NCBI GenBank assembly: GCA_026419785.1
Contig: JAODTK010005659.1
Coordinates: 1-64,000 of the forward strand
Direction of reading: 5' to 3'
Source of the DNA: Sclerodactyla briareus
Taxonomy: Eukaryota; Echinodermata; Holothuroidea; Dendrochirotida; Sclerodactylidae
Length of the DNA: 64,000 nt
In this document: positions 12,561 to 23,279 of the stretch, piece after piece
Numbering within the stretch: the stretch's first letter is position 1
Layout: every line of letters starts with the position of its first letter
Notes under the pieces: model-generated
Seen by the model: only the letters and a program-made list of their open reading frames with translations
Databases searched by the model: none
What the model was told of the DNA's origin: nothing
Program-made: the position numbers and the translations under genes

Positions 12561-12904
12561 TATTTTCAGTAGAGGGAATTTCCTCAGATAAGGGGAAAGG
12601 TGCGGCTACGGACCTTACGGCCATTGCTACCTGGGACAGAGGAAAACGCTGTGAGGCACCGCCTTGTCTATGAAGACTACATACGACGGCAGAGAAGAAG
12701 ACCCAGTGGGATGGCGGCGCTCGAAGAAAAAGGAGAAGAGGGGAGTTCCCGAGCTTGGCCCCTTCCGGGCCCGTGGGCAGGTGATCGTTAGCACCGTAAG
12801 TCACACAGGCATAGAGCTCTGGGCAGCCATGGACCCTAAAGCGGCGGGACGGGCCGATGGTTGCTGTCCGCACGTCGAGGGAGGCCGCTCTGTGGTTCCT
12901 TCCC

Positions 12905-13335
12905 TCGGCGCCGGAACCAGAACGGGGGGTGTCGTTACACCTCAAGATCGGTCCGGGTGTTCACGACAGTGAGGTCGGGCCGACAGGGGGGCGGGCCGAG
13001 GTGGCTCGTCTTTGCATGGTCCCGGCCCGACGGGTAAGGTCGGCGCCGGCACTGCCGGGTCCGAACGGGGTGAGGTGTCGTTACAAATAGGGGACGCGGG
13101 GGGTCCGACAGGAGAGGTCGGGGCCGGCCAGCGGGTCCGATCGAGGGTGGTTACACCTCGGGACGGCCCGGGGGGTCACGACAAGCTAGGTCGGGGCCGG
13201 CCCGCCAGGTCCGAACGGGGTGTCGTTACACCCGGGACGGCCCGGGGGTCCCGCCACGCAAGGTCGGGGCCGGCCCATCCGGAGGGGGTCCGATCGGGGT
13301 TTGTTAAACACGAAACCGACCGGAGGTGGGGGTCC
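12905..13335. repeat. GC-rich tandem array, ~76 bp units
   Basis: The repeated blocks are GGTCCGAACGGGGTGTCG, TTACACC, GGACGGCCCGGGGGTC and AAGGTCGGGGCCGGCC. Four to five imperfect units are visible. The equivalent array in copy B is at 44,885-45,180. Open frames here, such as 13,012-13,449, simply follow the repeat. Confidence 0.75.
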
Positions 13336-14740
13336 GACGAGGTTGCGGTCGGGGACCGAGTCCCTCGGCCGCGCATCCGGCGGGCGGGCTACGGCTCAGC
13401 ATCAGACCAGCGCAGGGGACCAATGGGTCCAGGATCTGTCAAAGCCTAAGGCACAGGCCTACATCGTCAAATCTCCCAGGAAGGTCTCTGCTCGGATTAG
13501 GATAGCGCTAGGTCGAGAAGTTTTACATTGGATAGCAAGCCGCGAGGATCCTCGGGGCGATGTTTCAAACCAGTTTCGAGGTTCTCACGAAGTTAGAGCG
13601 GCGAGTTCCGGGGCCCGTACGGCTTGACGATTCTGGACCTCCCGGCCTCTCGTAGGGGAGGTTAGAGCCGCGGAGGGCCCCTCAGGAACCTCAGCTGCTG
13701 GGTTCCTGGCAAGAGGGGGAGGAAGACGACAAGACGTTCCCCGATACCGAGATCTCTCGGGGGGTCTCTGGGGGTACGAGGCAGTCCGTCCAAAACAGCC
13801 GTAGCGCCGGGAAGTCTCTTGTCAGGCATTGACGACTCAAGTGGAGCATTGTGTTCTACACCCAGGAGCGCCGAGGCTATTACCCGCCGATAGTCCTCGG
13901 GGAGTCGGATGGACCGCATCCTTGTTAGGATGCCGTTGATCCCCGATCAACCTAGGAGCGAGACTTAGCGCTGACGGTCTCTTTTTTCGGGAGGGACGGG
14001 GTTAAGGTCCCGCATCGACACAGAGACTGCTCTCGGTCTATCCGACATAGTACTACGTTCGGGGACCAGACTCGCTACGCGTCGAATTTCAAGTGACTCT
14101 ATAGCGTTCGGAGTCCGGGGCCCTCATCTCCATGGCCAGCAGTCTGTAAGACTTGAGCGCGGGTGATTTAAGGCCGCACGGACAGGGCACAGGCCTGGGA
14201 CCAGCCCCGTGGCGGTAGAGTTGCATTTGTCAACATCCATCGCGGGCCGGGGCTCCTCGCGGGATATTTCGACGGAAGTGCGGACTCGCGGGATGATAAA
14301 TTAAGTCCTTAAGGGAGCCGACTTGGAAGGAGTCTTCCACCAAAGGTCTGACGTCAGGACCGTATAAGCCTCCTCGCAGACAGGGGAGCCGCTCGGGTCA
14401 GAGGCGGGGTTTTTGCTGCGGCCGCCAGGAGCGCCCACACTGCAAGAGTCGGATATCTTTAAAGAGAATCAGCGGGCTCGCGGACGGCCATCAGCTGGAA
14501 GACTACTAAGGTTCGCAGGCGAATGGACTCCTATCTAGCCTCCCCCCCCCCCCCCACCCGGGCGGAAGGCCACCGGGGCGGAGTTTCATGCTCCACTATT
14601 CTAGCGAACAAGTACAGCGCTGCCAGTCGGAGGACCGGGCCGTTATTCCGGTCAGGGTCGGGATTCCAAGCGTTACTGTTACGTGGGAGAGAATAGCAGT
14701 TGGCTACTGACATAGTAGCCAAGTCCGCCGACGTCTCGTT
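13336..14740. other. Non-array interior of family 1 element
   Basis: GC-rich sequence with a diverged counterpart in copy B (about 45,180-46,520). Shared blocks include GAAGTTTTACATTGGATAGC, GTACGGCTTGACGAT, GGCTATTACCCGCCGA and CGGTCAGGGTCGGG-like ends. The open frame at 45,659-46,051 in copy B is broken by indels in this copy. No known domain is recognised. Confidence 0.5.
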
Positions 14741-15335
14741 CTCTGATGAGTTAGGTATCGTCCGCTCTTCTCCTGGACCCTATTACGTCTTTGGCGCAGT
14801 TATCAACTTCACGTCGCACGAGCTTTCCCCGAAGCCAGCACGCTCGCTCGATCGAAACGACTGTCGTGAGGGACCAGCAGAACCATACGGGCCCGCTACG
14901 GAGCAACGGCTCCCCCCGAGGTTTAGACTGCTCTCTGCAGCATCTTGCCGTCTACTCCGCTGGACCACAATGGCTTACTTCGACGCTTATACCTTCACGG
15001 CGGACGCGTTTTCCCCGAAGCCAGCACGATCGCTCGATAGACCCGCCCTGTCCGCTGAGAAGAGACAGACCACGGCCCGTTTACGGAGCAGAAGGCTCAC
15101 CCCCGAGGTAGGCCGTGCTCTCTGCAGACCCTCTCTGCCGTCTACTCCGTGGACCCCATGACTTACTCCAAAGCAGTAATCACCTCACGTCGGACGCGTT
15201 TTCCTGAGTCAGCAGTTTCGGCTCGATCCGACCCGCCCCGTCGCTGAGATGATGAGGGACAGAACCGTCCGGCCCATTTAGGAGCACCGCTTTACCCGAG
15301 TAGCCGGTGCTCCCTACAGCCGGCCCTGTTACAGA
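14741..15335. repeat. Tandem array, three ~190-200 bp units
   Basis: Three successive units share TGGACCC, CTTCACGTCG(G)ACGCG, GAAGCCAGCACGCTCGCTCG, CCCGTTTACGGAGCA and GTGCTCTCTGCAG. Copy B carries the same three-unit array at 46,755-47,345. Confidence 0.75.
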
Positions 15336-15409
15336 CGGGGGCTGGCCGGCCCCCCGCTGGACCGCGGCGTTGCCACGGTTGGTGGGGCGTTATTCCGTGT
15401 CCTAGCCGG

Positions 15410-16230
15410 CGACTGTGTATCATAGAGCCTCCAGGAGGGGGTGGGTCTGCCCTCAGAGCCGTGAACCGCCTCTCCCGGCCTTCCCGAACCGGGGGTATGC
15501 CTCCGGAGCCGTGGGTAGGCTCTCCAGAGACGTGAACCGTCTCTGTCGGCCGTTTCGAGCCGTGTGCGACCTCGCAGACCCTCCGGGGCTGTGGTCGGAC
15601 TTCTCCGGCCTCCTGATTTAGATGGGCTATCCCGAGCGGATGGTCGCCTTCCCGGTTTTCCAGTTCGGGGTCGTGATCTATCAGCCGCCTGCCGGTCTAG
15701 TCCCATTCTCCGACTCTCCTGGGCCAGATCAACCCTCCCGAGCCGCGGTTCGAATTTCCCGTCTCTCTGGAGAGCCACGGATCGATGCTTCATGCCATCC
15801 GAAGCCAGCTCCCTGCGCAGTGGTTCGCTCATACCGGGATTGCCTAGCCGGAGGCCCGACTCTCCTGCCCTCCTGTGTGAGATCGGCATACAGAGCCGAG
15901 GATCGGACCCAGCCCGAATCACCAGGGCAGTGGTCAGACTTTCTGCCCTCCTGGGTGAGATCACCTCTACCGAGCCGAGGGATCGATGCCTGCCGAATCT
16001 CAGAGAAGTGGTCCAACTATTCCTGCCGATCCCTTGGGGCATAACGATCATGGATGGTTCACCCGGGCTCCATAGCCAGGTAGTCCGACTCTCCTGCTTC
16101 ATATGTGAGGAGGCCCTACCGCCGAGCAGCAGGATCGGGCCTCCCATGCAGACTCTTTATGCCTCCTGAGCCAGATCGACTCTACCGAGCCGTGGGTGGG
16201 CTCATACGTGATCCGACTCTTTAGGCCTTT
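15410..16230. repeat. Tandem array, ~75-85 bp units
   Basis: The units carry combinations of GTGGTCAGACTTTCTGCCC, CTCCTGGGTGAGATC and CTACCGAGCCGAGGGATCG. They are imperfect and partly rearranged. The counterpart in copy B is 47,400-48,290. The 272- and 201-codon frames on opposite strands here are by-products of the GC-rich repeat. Confidence 0.65.
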
Positions 16231-16865
16231 CCGGGCCAGATTGGTACTCCAAAGCCTGCGCGTCGCAGCCGCGACACCTACCCTTAGAATCGAACAGGTC
16301 AGCCTCTCTTCGAGGCGGTTGGGTGACCCCACGGCGGGCGGGGGTGGGTCACACCGTCAAGAAATTGACCTCTGCACAGTCGGAATTCTATCCACGGTTG
16401 AAGGCGTTAGGTGGGGTGTTGGTGCGGTCACGGAAACGTACGGGTGAAAAAAAAGTTTCGTTCGTTAACGATTCAAACTCTTCTTCCCATGTAGTCAGCT
16501 TTTCTCCCGGCATCGAAGGCTTTCTAATTAGTGGGATAGAGAGCCTCGCAAGTCCGTATATCTCTTGAGCAGGTTGCGCTGGTTACAATGTGACTACCCG
16601 TTGCATCCGCGAGCTGGGAGTCGGCCCTCCTCGTGCTCCCGAGCTACGCTTCTTCGCGAGTCGGTTATCGAGCGTATGTGGGGTTTACCACCACCGACGT
16701 CGTTCATGATGAACTTCTCCAACACAGACTGGCAGCCGAGCACGGGGGCTTGCATCTGCATATCTACAAACAGACCAACCAACCCTGTCGTGACGGCACA
16801 GACCGCACCAGTGGCCCTGTCTAGTCATGTGCAAAGTGCATATGGGTAAGTTGAGTAAGTTGAAT

Positions 16866-17168
16866 GATTCACAAAACTTACTGGTGTGATCTGTGAACTA
16901 CGAAATACTTACCCCATATTGGCACGTACCCACCCTACCGTCCCACTTCCGGGCCATCAAGGGGCGTCCTCCTTCGTCGATCGCGGGCATGCGCCCCCAT
17001 CCTGGACGCCTTCTGCCTAGAAAACAGAAAGGACGTAGGGTTGGCCAGCCCGGAATACTGTAAAAGTTGCAAGATGGTCAATGGAGCGGGGTGGGGTTGC
17101 AAAGTGCAATTGGGGTGGTAAGTATTCGTAGTTTCACAGATTCACAAAACAGAAGTTTGTGGAAATCT
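16866..17168. repeat. Right-hand module of family 1 copy A, with its own inverted repeats
   Basis: The left arm starts GATTCACAAAACTTACTGG and runs through GAATCTGTGAACTACGAA-like sequence to ACTTACCCCATATTGG. The right arm, from GGTAAGTATTCGTAGTTTC to 17,168, is its reverse complement. The middle has GGACGCC, TGCCTAGAAAA and AAGGACG. Equivalent modules end all four large elements in this window. It could be a separate MITE that always lies there, but its inner right edge is also the long right TIR of the whole element. Confidence 0.65.
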
Positions 17169-18440
17169 ACAGTATAGCAATTTAGCAACCTTAATTTCCA
17201 AGCACAAGGGAATGAATCGAACATCAGATTAGGTATTATGATTGAGAAGTTAACAAATTAGAAATGAAAACAAAAATATGTAAGGCTGACAAATCGCCAC
17301 TCGCGTTCTGACCGTTCAAAAACGTAAGCCGGTCGCAGCGAATGGAAAGTTCAGAAACATTTTGACATGTTAGTTTTTTTTCTTTCAAATGATTGAAATT
17401 TTCAGGAAATACACAAAATAAGAAGCCGACTATTGTATATTGGTTGTGTACAGAAGATAGATAGCGAATTTTCAAACATGTCCAAAATTGGCAGTAGGAT
17501 GGGAGCAAACCTACCTGAGCGGTACTTTAACGAGAGGGGGCGGCCGCATTATGAGAGGAGCGTTTATTATTATGTTTTGCTTGACGATGATCATACGGTC
17601 AGGGAATGCACACGAACCATATTCTTCTTTATGCCAAATACAATTGATACAAGAAAAACATCATTCTCACAGTGAACGAAAATAAGGAGAAAATAAACGA
17701 AGCACAAAAGCGACGATTGTCTCTCAACATAATTATTTGAAAATGCATACACAAAACTTTATTATTAAACACAGAAATTGACAAGCACAGTAGAGAATGT
17801 GAATGCATACATGCAATAATATAACGGAATTGTAGTCACTTGCAATTGCTACGTTTCTGTATAAAAAGCTTCGATCATTACCTACATCAGCCAAGGGGCA
17901 CAGGCCCGGGAACCCCCCCCCCCCCAACACCTCTTGTTGCAAGCGGTTGTCTCCCAAGTCCTACATGGAGGGTTAGCACCGTCGCAGAGTCCAATCAGAT
18001 GCGCTTGTCACAAGCCGTATCAAATACTCTTGGGAGAAGCATCATAACCGGATGTGATCGATCCTTTGGCAATCTGAAGATGTCAGCACGGCTTACATCT
18101 TTGCAGTGGACTTGTCTTTTTACTTGCAGCTGCCATTTCAAAGAACCAAGATTAAGGGCCAGAACATTACTGAGAGACATCTCTCTATGAGTTTTCTAGT
18201 CATGGCTGGCAGTAGCAGGAATGCCTTTGCTTCTGTCTGGACTCCAGTGCTGCTCTCTCACTTTTTGCATTCCTTGAACTTCATATATGGTCACCCATTT
18301 CAGCGTAGAGAAACCGATTACAACCTTGTTAACAGATAGGTGAAGTTCCTCATCAACATAGACCGGCCATCAAGGGTAGGCTAGGCTGAATTCTCAGTGG
18401 TCTTGTCCAACAGATACTGTAATCGGATTATTATTTGTGG
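17169..18440. other. No recognised feature
   Basis: AT-rich sequence with a C-run at about 17,914-17,926. The longest frame (116 codons, 17,840-18,190) has no motif and no splice or repeat support. Confidence 0.4.
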
Positions 18441-18801
18441 ACTTTATTGGCAGAAATGGTGTACCGCTACAGAAACTCGATCTAACTCAAAACTGGAAGG
18501 GATTTTTTTTAGTCGCTGAGCGGACCTCTAAACTGATTAAAGGATGCTCTTTCCATCGGTACCACTTTCGAGAAAATCGGTCGAGCCCGGCTAGGATACT
18601 AACTTTTTCGCGGAACCTCGGTACCATGGGGCGTAGCTCAGCCGGGGGGCTACGCCGATTTTCTCGAAAGTGGTATGATGGGAAAAAAAAGCATCCTTGG
18701 TAGGTTTAGGAATCTGCTTTACCACCGGAAAAAAGTCGGAAAATCCCTTCGTATTCGGTATGACGATTTTCTGTAGCGGTACACCATTTTGCCAGTGAAG
18801 T
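18441..18801. mobile_element. Fold-back MITE with ~150 bp inverted arms
   Basis: The left arm starts ACTTTATTGGCAGAAATGG and includes GGTGTACCGCTACAGAAA, AGGATGCTCTTTCC and ACTTTCGAGAAAATCGG. The right arm is its imperfect reverse complement and ends CCAGTGAAGT. A short central stem, GCGTAGC (18,631) with GCTACGC (18,649), closes the hairpin. There is no coding capacity. I cannot fix an exact target-site duplication. The flanks TTTGTGG and TTTGG are only suggestive. Confidence 0.75.
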
Positions 18802-19929
18802 TTTGGAGCTGGCAGCGAATCTAACTTTGGAGTGTTTTGTAATGTGCTAAAGTACGAAGCTGTGTGACATCCTGGGCCCGCGCATTTAGACAACCCCCCC
18901 CCCCCCATGTATTGGTTTTGAAGTAAGACTAAATACTTTGCAAGGCTGTAGCCTTGGTTACCAGCTACTTAAAATACCTACGTTAAATCCAAGCCATCAG
19001 AAAAGTTCTCCCGAATTAACAACCACAAATAAACCTGGACTGGAATTGAAAAATCGAATGTTGTTATCTTCAACTGCTAATCCATCGGCGTCCCAACCCC
19101 CAACAAAAACTTGCACACACAAACCTATTATGTACAGGGCCACAGAGGTTGGGTGCGATGCCCATTGATAGTCAGATTTCTGCGGACAGGATGGCCGGTA
19201 AATCCTTTCGCGTTTCGACGGGATCGGCGTTGCCGGACGGCCCCAATTGTGTAACATCGAGAGGCGCTGGAAACACGGGGAGAAACGCTAAAACGATGTG
19301 GATGGCATCCTTCTTAGCGTAAACCTGGTTCGATAGTAAACTACACAAAGTAGGGCTGGAAGCCCACAAGCATGTTTTCTCTCTTAAAAATATCTTTTTT
19401 TTTTCTTCCTCTTCCTATTTTTTTTTGATTTTATGTGCAGTTCACCTTTGGGAGTGATTTTTTGGCTGTCATAAATCCCCCCAAAATTTTTTGCATTTCG
19501 CGCTCCGCGGAGGGGGCTGATAGAGGCCGCCGTTGAATGGCTATTTACCGCAGAGGATTAGTGTGTAAGGCCAATCGCCCTATTTGAGATGTCCCGATAA
19601 TTTTATTTTAAACTTTACACCGGTCAATCGGATCGTAGTTGCAGGAAAGTGTAAAATATCTGACACTTGTATCGCAATGTGGGTGCGAACAAAATTGATG
19701 TGATTGTTGTGCTGATTGATCATGTGTTGGCTATATAATATGGGCTCCGTAATACCGTACTTTCAAAATACAAGACTTACAGATGATGCGGTTAAGTTAG
19801 CACCGACACGCATTTCGCAATGAAATCAGTAGCCAGAGGGCACGAAGTGGAGGCCCCGGGCTACCGGCGCAAGGATTTTTAGCACCTTGGTTCTACACCG
19901 TGATCAAGGGAGAGGGCGGTGGGGCGGTC
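18802..19929. other. No recognised feature
   Basis: Unique-looking sequence with a C-run at about 18,893-18,906 and a T-rich stretch near 19,390-19,430. No gene-like signal. Confidence 0.4.
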
Positions 19930-20300
19930 CATCATGAACAAATGTTGGCAGATCAATCTAAATGCTTCTAAGTGCAAGTATATGGTTGTTACATTAAAAA
20001 GGGCGTATACAGACCAGAAAGTCATTGATAAATCCTCTTGAACTGGTGAAAGAACATACATTACCTTTGGTGTCCACAATCACGAGAAATCTCTCTTAAA
20101 CATCGCATATCAACAAACATTGTTTGTAAAGCCTCCCAAATTCTCGGATTGATTCGCAGAATGTAATGACTGTGATATCAAAACGAAAGTTACTGCCTAT
20201 AAATCTCATGTTCGTCCCTGTTTGGACTATGCCTCACCAGTTGGGATCATACGAATCAAGTAACAGTTATAACAGACTCAAAGGTTCCGCGTTAAAGCCG
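19930..20300 (+). mobile_element. Decayed non-LTR retrotransposon: reverse-transcriptase C-terminal fragment
   Basis: Conceptual translation across frames gives WQINLNASKCKYMVVT, a degenerate region where RNITKNLSW-like sequence is expected (here ITRNLS), then RIDSQN and AYKSHVRPCLDYASPV. The order and spacing match the segment after the catalytic YADD motif in Jockey/CR1-like reverse transcriptases, up to the 'RP.LDYASPVW' thumb motif. Frameshifts and stops break it and no endonuclease is nearby. It is a dead 5'- and 3'-truncated copy. The exact clade cannot be assigned. Confidence 0.7.
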
Positions 20301-21835
20301 TGTTTATGACCACTGGGGGGCGGCGCGGGGCAACGCGGGTGACCTGTCCTGCAACGGGGAGGATGGGGGGCTTTTTTTCCGGGCGGGTGCTGCGTTTCAA
20401 CATAATCATGCACCTCTTCTCACTTTTAGTGTGTGTGTATATGGCTATATAAGAAATGTGTATTATTATATTATTATTATCAAAACACTGGCGCACCGGT
20501 GTTAATTTTACAATCATTGTTCTAAGGTCAACGATAGCACCTGAATATATTAAAACTTCACAAATTACAGGTTTTGGAGATTTGAATAAATAATTGACAC
20601 GTCATTGGTCTTAAACATGCAAATATGTGTGCAAATTGTGTTCAAGTAGGTGTCTGACCGTTGGAAAATAGAGAAAATTTCTGTATAAGAGAATGTATCA
20701 TCACGAGTGTTGAAACAGTATGAATGTTGTTTGGAACATTTTATTAGAACATGGAAAGTGATGACGAAATACCAGCGGGCACGCGGAGGGGCAGGTAACG
20801 GGAAATCGCTAATGACCGATGCGAGAGAAAAGTCCGGCCCGCTGCCGCCCGCCCCGGTCCCACCGCCATGCATGGAAACGCCGCTTAAAGCAGCTCGATT
20901 TGTTTGCAGCCTCTCGTTGATCAACCAGTGTGAAAGCCTTTCTTTCAATAACTTGGCTTTTCCTACCACGCATGAGAGAAGACGTGATTCGCGACTCAAC
21001 TTTCTTTACAAATCGGTACAACTGGTGGCTCTCCCAGTAAACCGACTTCGCGTTGACTAGTCCATCCTCAAGATCATCATTAGCCCATGGCTCTAGTTAT
21101 AGACTGTTAGTTACACAGATGTTTTCCACGTGGTACTTTTGGCCAAGAACAATTCCAGATTGGACTATGTGCTTTTTACGCCAACCAAGAACAACAATCC
21201 CCATTCCTTTCTTACTTGATAGGATGGTTTTCATCATCAGTATTTAGGCTTGTGCATTGCGGCATTTTGCCCCCCTTGCAGTGATAACCACTAATTTGGT
21301 GTTTTTGTCATAGTAGAACGACACGACAGACAAATTTTTTGTGGTATCAAGATATCACTCTCCTTGCATGAATAAACAGGGTTGATGCATCTTCAGCTGG
21401 TACAAACCCATGGTCTCCTGCAATCGAAGGTTTGATTTGAACAATTAGATTTTCTACAAGGTTCAGGAAGCCATTTGAGGGCGCTCTAGGAACCCTAGCC
21501 GCATTGGTCGTGGATGAGCGCTAGCGATAACTCACCTTCTATTTTCTCACCTAGTGCTCAGAAATGATATGAGGCAGGGGTGTCACCATCCAAATCCCAA
21601 CTGCTCCCAGGACTGCACTATTTTACTTTTACTTCTCATCCGGAAGGACTCATCAGTGACTCCAGGCCCGACCACTTTCTCTGAACCTGGAGGAGCGGAA
21701 ATTCAATTCAAACAGTCTGCTTCCCCCTGCTGACACAGCCGACGGCAGAAACGTGATTTGACTTTTGCAAATATCCCGTAACAAACTGGAAACCCAGGAA
21801 ATCCACCGCATTACAGTTTTAGTTTAGTTTTAGTT
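20301..21835. other. No recognised gene; short (ATT)n at 20,460-20,481
   Basis: Overlapping open frames on both strands near 20,565-21,060 (144 and 117 codons) have no recognised domain. An AATAAA-like signal lies on the minus strand near 20,745. The rest shows no motif. Confidence 0.35.
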
Positions 21836-22403
21836 TAGTTGAAAAAGGGTCAGGAATGACAAAAATAAAAATCCTCTTGCAAAATAAATCAAGACCTGTT
21901 CTTGAATGCATTTAACATGGAACCCTCTTTAGCCCGAACAACATCCTTGTCATAATAGGGCTATTCCACTTCATTAAATCACTCTCTGGAGCAGGATATT
22001 TCCGAATGTCCACTCCTAACAGCGTTCACCACGAAGTTGAGACAATTGCCCCTATTGGTGGTAACTTTGGAAACTCAAAGACGCAGTGGAAGGAAAGGCC
22101 CTCGAAACCATGAACAATTTTTAAAAACCTGAATCAAATCCACCCCGAATCATCTCAGTTCCATTGAAGTTAAACCGAGAAAACCGAAACGCCATAATCC
22201 TCTCCGTAAGGTACATCTCTAGAGATTTATATTACTCCTCGTGGCCCTCCGCTGAACGTTTTTCAATTACCTGAAACAATTGAAAAACAGTTGACAATCG
22301 AAGACCATTTGGCGATATATATCAAGATCCTTTTGGACAATTGCAACCTCATCGTTCGAAGCAACCTCCGCGCTACAACTTGGAAATCTATCTCCTTTAT
22401 TCC
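21836..22403 (-). mobile_element. Non-LTR retrotransposon, RT C-terminal part, interrupted on its 5' side
   Basis: On the minus strand, the frame next to the family 2 insertion reads EVASNDEVAIVQKDLD followed by CQLFFN, the usual sequence just after the YADD box in Jockey-like RTs. Further along, in shifted frames, come blocks resembling ERIMAF-type, RG.LIQVFK-type and 'KWNS' segments, then NRLDLFCKR-like sequence. These match the C-terminal ends of such polyproteins. The part upstream in coding order lies at 25,227-25,440 across the inserted element. Stops and frameshifts show a dead copy. Confidence 0.65.
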
Positions 22404-23279
22404 CCTTGACCCCACATGGACTATGCAAAACCCCCCCCATTGCCCACGTCGACTTTCTGGACATTACACAAATGCGGGTTGGCTACGCGTATGCCGCGTT
22501 AACATCAGGCAAGAGCTCGTTTTCGTTTCTTGATTCTGACTGTCAGCTGTTGTTGTGTTTCCGGCGGCCAGGCTTGGGACATGCTGATCGCGGGGCGAGC
22601 CCTGTCGGCCCGGTGACCGGCGCGCCTGGACTCCGCCCTCCGGAGGTGAACGTGCCCGCGGAGCGGGTTTCGGCTGCCCTCCGCTGGTCTCGGCGCAGCG
22701 GACGTTCTGGCGAGGTCTTCCCGAGGGTTACCTCCGGGCAGTGATCTCCGGTTGAGCACCGCGGAGGTTATGGCTCTAAACGCCTGATGTTGATTAGTCC
22801 CCAGGGCCTTCAGCTCAACCACGGCCCTCCACGCGCAAGCGGCGCAAGCAGCGAACCTAGAGATGCCCCTTAACCAGCAGTTACCTGCCCGGTGGAGGAG
22901 GAGACTGATGCACCTCCCGGTAGCATGGGTCGGTGGGGTACTGAGACCTCCCGGGTCATGTTCCCCCTCCTCCCGAGAGCGTCGACATCGAGCCTCATGA
23001 CCCACCGAGAGCGCGCTCGTTTCAGGCTAACTCTGCGCTGGGCACGCGGGTCCAGGCCCTACGTCGCTAATCAACCTTGGGGGCTTTGCGGTGGCCGGAG
23101 CGGTGTTGGGGTGGAGTTCTTGGTAGGATTAGGCCTCCGGCCGCCCCTGCCGCCGCACGGGGGGGGGCGGCTTCCACCGTTTGGGCTGGTCGGCGGGGAC
23201 GGTGGCCCCCCCGATGAAAACCAACTTTTCCCTCCTGCGGCTCTGCAACGCCTCCATGCTCCACCGCTCCGGTGCGCGG

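Larger units (their letters stand above)
11215..17168. mobile_element. Large TIR element, family 1, copy A (non-autonomous)
   Basis: The left end (from 11,215, ACTTACCCCATATTGCAC) and the sequence ending at 17,123 are inverted repeats of about 105 bp. Both contain CACTTTGC, CACCCC, CATCTTGCAAC-like and CCTACGTCCTT blocks. A further ~45 bp to 17,168 pairs with 16,866 onward and forms the right-hand module. The interior is GC-rich and holds four separate tandem arrays (listed separately) plus a 13.4-14.7 kb non-array segment. No transposase, integrase or replication protein is recognisable. Copy B lies at 43,849-49,255. I infer a non-autonomous DNA transposon. The superfamily is unknown because no transposase or clear target-site duplication is seen. 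Confidence 0.7.

Noticed and set aside
13012-13449. Gly/Arg-rich frame suggesting a collagen-like or disordered protein
   Set aside because: The sequence follows the ~76 bp DNA repeat and shifts frame between units and between the two element copies.
15329-16147. 272-codon minus frame in family 1 copy A
   Set aside because: Opposite-strand frames of similar length cover the same repeats, and it is not conserved in copy B.
18628-18656. GGGGCGTAGCTCAGCC resembles the start of a tRNA gene
   Set aside because: It is the closing stem of a fold-back MITE. No B-box or cloverleaf follows.
20565-21060. 144- and 117-codon overlapping frames
   Set aside because: Opposite strands of the same GC-rich segment, no known domain, no splice or repeat support.
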